From Amborella trichopoda (Eukaryota; Streptophyta; Magnoliopsida; Amborellales; Amborellaceae), in the NCBI RefSeq assembly GCF_000471905.2, contig NW_006499705.1:5301750-5365749 (forward strand): a stretch of 64,000 nucleotides of DNA. The letters are read 5' to 3'. The notes below the pieces were generated by a model, which was not told where the DNA came from, ran no database searches, and worked only from the letters and a program-made list of their open reading frames with translations. The position numbers were made by a program, and so were the translations under genes. Shown here one piece after another: positions 60,940-64,000 of the stretch (positions are counted from its first letter, which is position 1; each line of letters opens with the position of its first letter).

Positions 60940-61280
60940 AGGTTTCTATAAGGTCTATGCTCCATGAAAACATAATAAACCCTCACCTCAAATTCTCGTT
61001 CGGAAAGCACTTTCCTCAACTAAAATCTCTATAATGGTTCTAAAATTAATTTCAAATATTGACAATAAAATTTGAAACTCAAAAAATGGTGCTGATCTAT
61101 TAACATTTATTTTTAAGGGGAAATGGACAATATAAATAATTTGTTAAAATATACATTATTGTTAAAGCATGAAATCCTATTTGTTTTCACAACCATAATG
61201 TTCAAGCTAAGATGATTGGTGTAAAGGTTTTTTAATATTTGAATTACAATTTTCGTTGAATTATAAGGGAGGCTTTACTT
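60940..61280. repeat. Repeat shared with 6300-6580
   Basis: CTCCATGAAAACATAATAAA, then CACCTCAAATTCTC and AATGGTTCTAAAATTA, parallel the sequence from about 6310 to 6480. It is probably another non-autonomous element. Confidence 0.45.
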
Positions 61281-61404
61281 GTTTTGATAGAGCTGCAGCA
61301 GTATCGAACTATTTTCTTAAATAAAATATTCATTAAATATATTTTAAGTGATTTCCCTTATATAAATCTCTCTTTCTCTCTCTCCCCCTTGCTTTGCATG
61401 GTAG

Positions 61405-61700
61405 TTTTTTTTTTTTTTGAAGAAACGCGATATTCATTACGATAATAAAAGAGTACAATAGGAAGCATAAAAAATAAAAAAAAAAAAACAAAAGAAGGGA
61501 ATGAATAGAAGAGAGTCGATATCATGCGGCCACTAGGGACCCAAGCAAGATTCAAGCACTAGCATGTTTAGCTAAAAAGTCGATATCAGAATTGGCACTC
61601 CTAAAAACAAAAACAAATAGGGTTCCTGATTTCCTGAACTAAGTAGAATTTATGACATGCTCATGGTTCAACCTCCAAAAGAATCCGAATCCGGGACATA
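61405..61700 (-). mobile_element. LINE 3' end relic (RNase H tail and poly-A)
   Basis: On the minus strand a short frame reads FRSANSDIDFLAKHASA and stop, like the end of plant LINE RNase H domains. About 190 bp of 3' UTR follows (with ATTATCGTAATGAATATCGC) and then a poly-A of 14 (T run 61405-61418 on plus). The 5' part is truncated. Confidence 0.65.
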
Positions 61701-62027
61701 AATTTTGAACGAATCCGGCCATTGAGATGTAATGATCACGCTTGTTAGTAAGGCACATCAATTTCCAATAATGGGTACTCGTATTGCAATAGTAGATGAG
61801 GGCAATGATGGTTGCTTGCTACTTGATATCTCTTTTCACACCCTTTTACAAAGTGCATCATCATGTACCTAATAAACGGCTCTGATTGGTGTGGGCCCGC
61901 TCGTGAGAGGATCACGTGTATGGTGGGAAGGCATGCTCAATTAGTAATTTTTTTAAAAAAAAGTTTATATAAAGTTACAATTTTATATTATTGAAGTATG
62001 GTACATCTCAAAAATCAAGATTGTCTA

Positions 62028-62250
62028 CAAGGTGATCATTTACCTATTGTACATAACAGTCATAATCATTATTGTCTCTTAAATTTCGGTGGTTGTAGAG
62101 TAGTGATTAAATAGGCACAAAATTCAAGAAATTTTTTTCTCGTATTTCGTTACTCAAATCAAGCTATCTAATTTGATATTTAATGAGTGGAAATGATTGT
62201 GACGTCTATGTACAAAAGATAAATGATCTCTTTACAGACAATCCCTCAAA
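62028..62250. mobile_element. MITE-like element, family E
   Basis: It has GTGATCATTTACCTATTGTAC at the left, shown here by its ATCATTTACC core, and AAAAGATAAATGATCTCTTT at the right, with GTCATAATCATTATTGTC inside. Confidence 0.5.
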
Positions 62251-62839
62251 AATCCTACACAAAAGTGTGTCACAACATTAGAGAACTCTCCAATTGATCT
62301 CTCGACCTTGAGATATATAGACGTAAAGAAAAAAAAGAATTCCAAATCCAAAGAATGATGCATATTGTAATAAGTTATCTAAACAATCTATTTTTAATAT
62401 TCTTAAATGCTTCTTGCTCTGCTCGATCTGTACCATTTTTTGGATTAAAATCATAATAGGGATGAAAATAAAATTTCAAACCATTATAAAGTTTTCGGCA
62501 CCACAATCACATTTCTAAGCAAATTTTAGAGGTTTGCCTTATTTCTATTGTATAAGGAGGGGACCCTATACAAACCTCACCTTTTAAAAAATTGTTGGGT
62601 CATCAGAATCGTGCAATGTGACCTGGAATTATTGGGGACTGTCCTTGTTCCTTGACAATATCTAGAACTGGGCGGTTTTTATTAGAATCGGCCCGGTTCC
62701 CACTTATTATTTTCAAATTTTTATAGTTGATTGTCTCGATTGGACTGTCGATTTGGATAGGCAACTCACCGCTCTCGACCGGTTTTCCCAAATGGCTGAT
62801 TCACCTAAGCAATATGGGTTTTTAAACACTATGTCTGAC

Positions 62840-63088
62840 AATAGGGCTGACAATAGACAGATTGCCCAACCCAAAAACTAGGTCCTGGGCGGGGCCAAAG
62901 CAAGGCCACCACAACCTACAAACAAGGCTAGGATGGATTGGGCCAGAGCCGTGACTGGGCCGACTCGGTTCAGCATAGCTGGGCCCTTTTATCATTATTG
63001 TTATTTTATTTTGTTTACTTCTATTGTATTTTGCCCAGCCGTGCTCGGGAGAGGGTTGGCCCATTCCATAGCCACCCCTACTTAACAA
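62840..63088. mobile_element. MITE-like element, family D
   Basis: It runs from AATAGGGCTGACAATAGACA to CCATAGCCACCCCTACTT with a GGGCC-rich interior. The 88-codon open frame on the minus strand is compositional. Confidence 0.5.
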
Positions 63089-63330
63089 GAATGTGTGGTG
63101 TCTAATCAGTTGATTACGAGTTCTCTAGATGTGCATGTGGGATAATTGGTTTATCGTACACCATAGGTGCACCCCCCATTGATTTCTATCTGACGTCGGA
63201 GATTAGAGAATCACCTTGCACAGTTGGAATGCTTGTTATTACAAACAATACGTGATATCTATCATCTGTCATGGAATGAAAGGTGGATGTCCATCTGGTG
63301 CATCATATGTTATGCACCACTAGTGTATGA

Positions 63331-63618
63331 TATTAGAAACTGTGTATTTTTGTATATTTGTGCCTTTGGCCCCTATGAAAAATTATTTCAAAATACTAAA
63401 AAGAACTCTTTGTTTATTGATTTATTCATAAGGAATATACAAGACCTGTATAAATATACGTTCAACAACAATCAAAGATAAATACTAACGGTTATAGATA
63501 ACTACTAACTAATCTTATTATAATCAAGAGATACCTAAGCGATATATATTCATATATATACATATCTCATTATGTATTCATAATGATGTATATTAATATA
63601 GATATACATACTCTAATA
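63331..63618 (-). repeat. LTR at the 3' end of a second Copia-type element
   Basis: The segment has inverse termini TATTAG and CTAATA, poly(A)-signal-like AATAAATCAATAAA on the minus strand, and a purine tract immediately outside its right end (minus AAGGGGGAG, 63619-63627). This is the arrangement expected for a minus-strand element whose body continues to the right. Confidence 0.7.
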
Positions 63619-64000
63619 CTCCCCCTTAAACTCAAAATGCTTTTACACAAAGCAGCCGAAGTTTGAATAATAAGTTGCATAAACGAATTAGTTGGATATT
63701 TAAGTCTTCACGTGCATAGCGTGACCAATAGAAGCAGTGGTTTCTTGCTTGAAGTACAAACACAGAATAATACTTGGAAGAGCTAACAGAACTCGACGAG
63801 GATCCGAGACATATTCAGCATTTGCAGTCCAGAACACAGGTCAAAACAAAAACAAATATTGTTTTGTAGAGAGTCGAAGCACGACTCGGCAGAGAGTCAA
63901 AGAAGGACTCGACAAAGAGCGCATATAGGCCATTTTTTTATTTAGAGGTGGATTGCCTGGTACAACAGTTTGTTGACGGCGATTGTCAATAGAAAGCTTT
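63619..64000 (-). mobile_element. Inner 3' portion of the second Copia-type element, cut by window edge
   Basis: Upstream of the purine tract the minus strand ends in a Ser/Leu-rich relic (SILSLRGS) resembling the last codons of Copia polyproteins. A GAGTC-rich stretch at 63860-63920 has short inverted motifs (GAGTCGAAGCACGACTC). Coding frames are broken in what can be seen. Confidence 0.45.

Overview
This window is nuclear DNA from a flowering plant. The genes are split by many GT-AG introns, the DNA between them is AT-rich and full of short transposon relics, and the protein-coding exons match angiosperm families. Nothing seen fixes the species. Three runs of N (11136-11579, 30977-31000, 41677-42124) are assembly gaps, and all lie inside CT microsatellites.

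Four host genes can be assembled exon by exon. (1) At the left edge, minus strand, 456-3343, is the 5' part of a FEI-like LRR receptor kinase gene: signal peptide, LRR N-terminal cap and five LRR exons. Its transmembrane and kinase exons lie beyond base 1. (2) On the plus strand, 7846-10936, is a complete nine-exon gene for a 216-residue FAM210/DUF1279 membrane protein. (3) On the plus strand, 22295-24892, is a conserved plant protein of unknown function with three clear exons and an uncertain last exon. (4) On the minus strand, 30298-42902, is a complete 27-exon ERECTA gene: 20 LRRs, a transmembrane segment, an intact kinase domain and the ERECTA-type C-terminal tail. ERECTA receptors sense secreted EPF/EPFL peptides and act through a MAPK cascade in stomatal patterning and organ growth. 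FEI and ERECTA kinases belong to the same LRR-XIII receptor kinase subfamily, so two relatives lie on one strand about 27 kb apart.

The rest is mostly mobile DNA. A degenerate Ty1/Copia element (14199-18656, minus) has a perfect 5-bp target duplication, LTRs of very different length, a broken gag, integrase remnants and a largely deleted reverse transcriptase. The 3' end of a second Copia-type element enters at the right edge (LTR 63331-63618), and a LINE 3' end lies at 61405-61700. Several families of short inverted-repeat (MITE-like) elements recur across the window, including next to the DUF1279 and ERECTA promoters. From 43.5 kb to the right edge no host gene could be supported.

All exon boundaries were read by eye from splice consensus, reading-frame continuity and remembered family sequence. 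No alignment or search was run.
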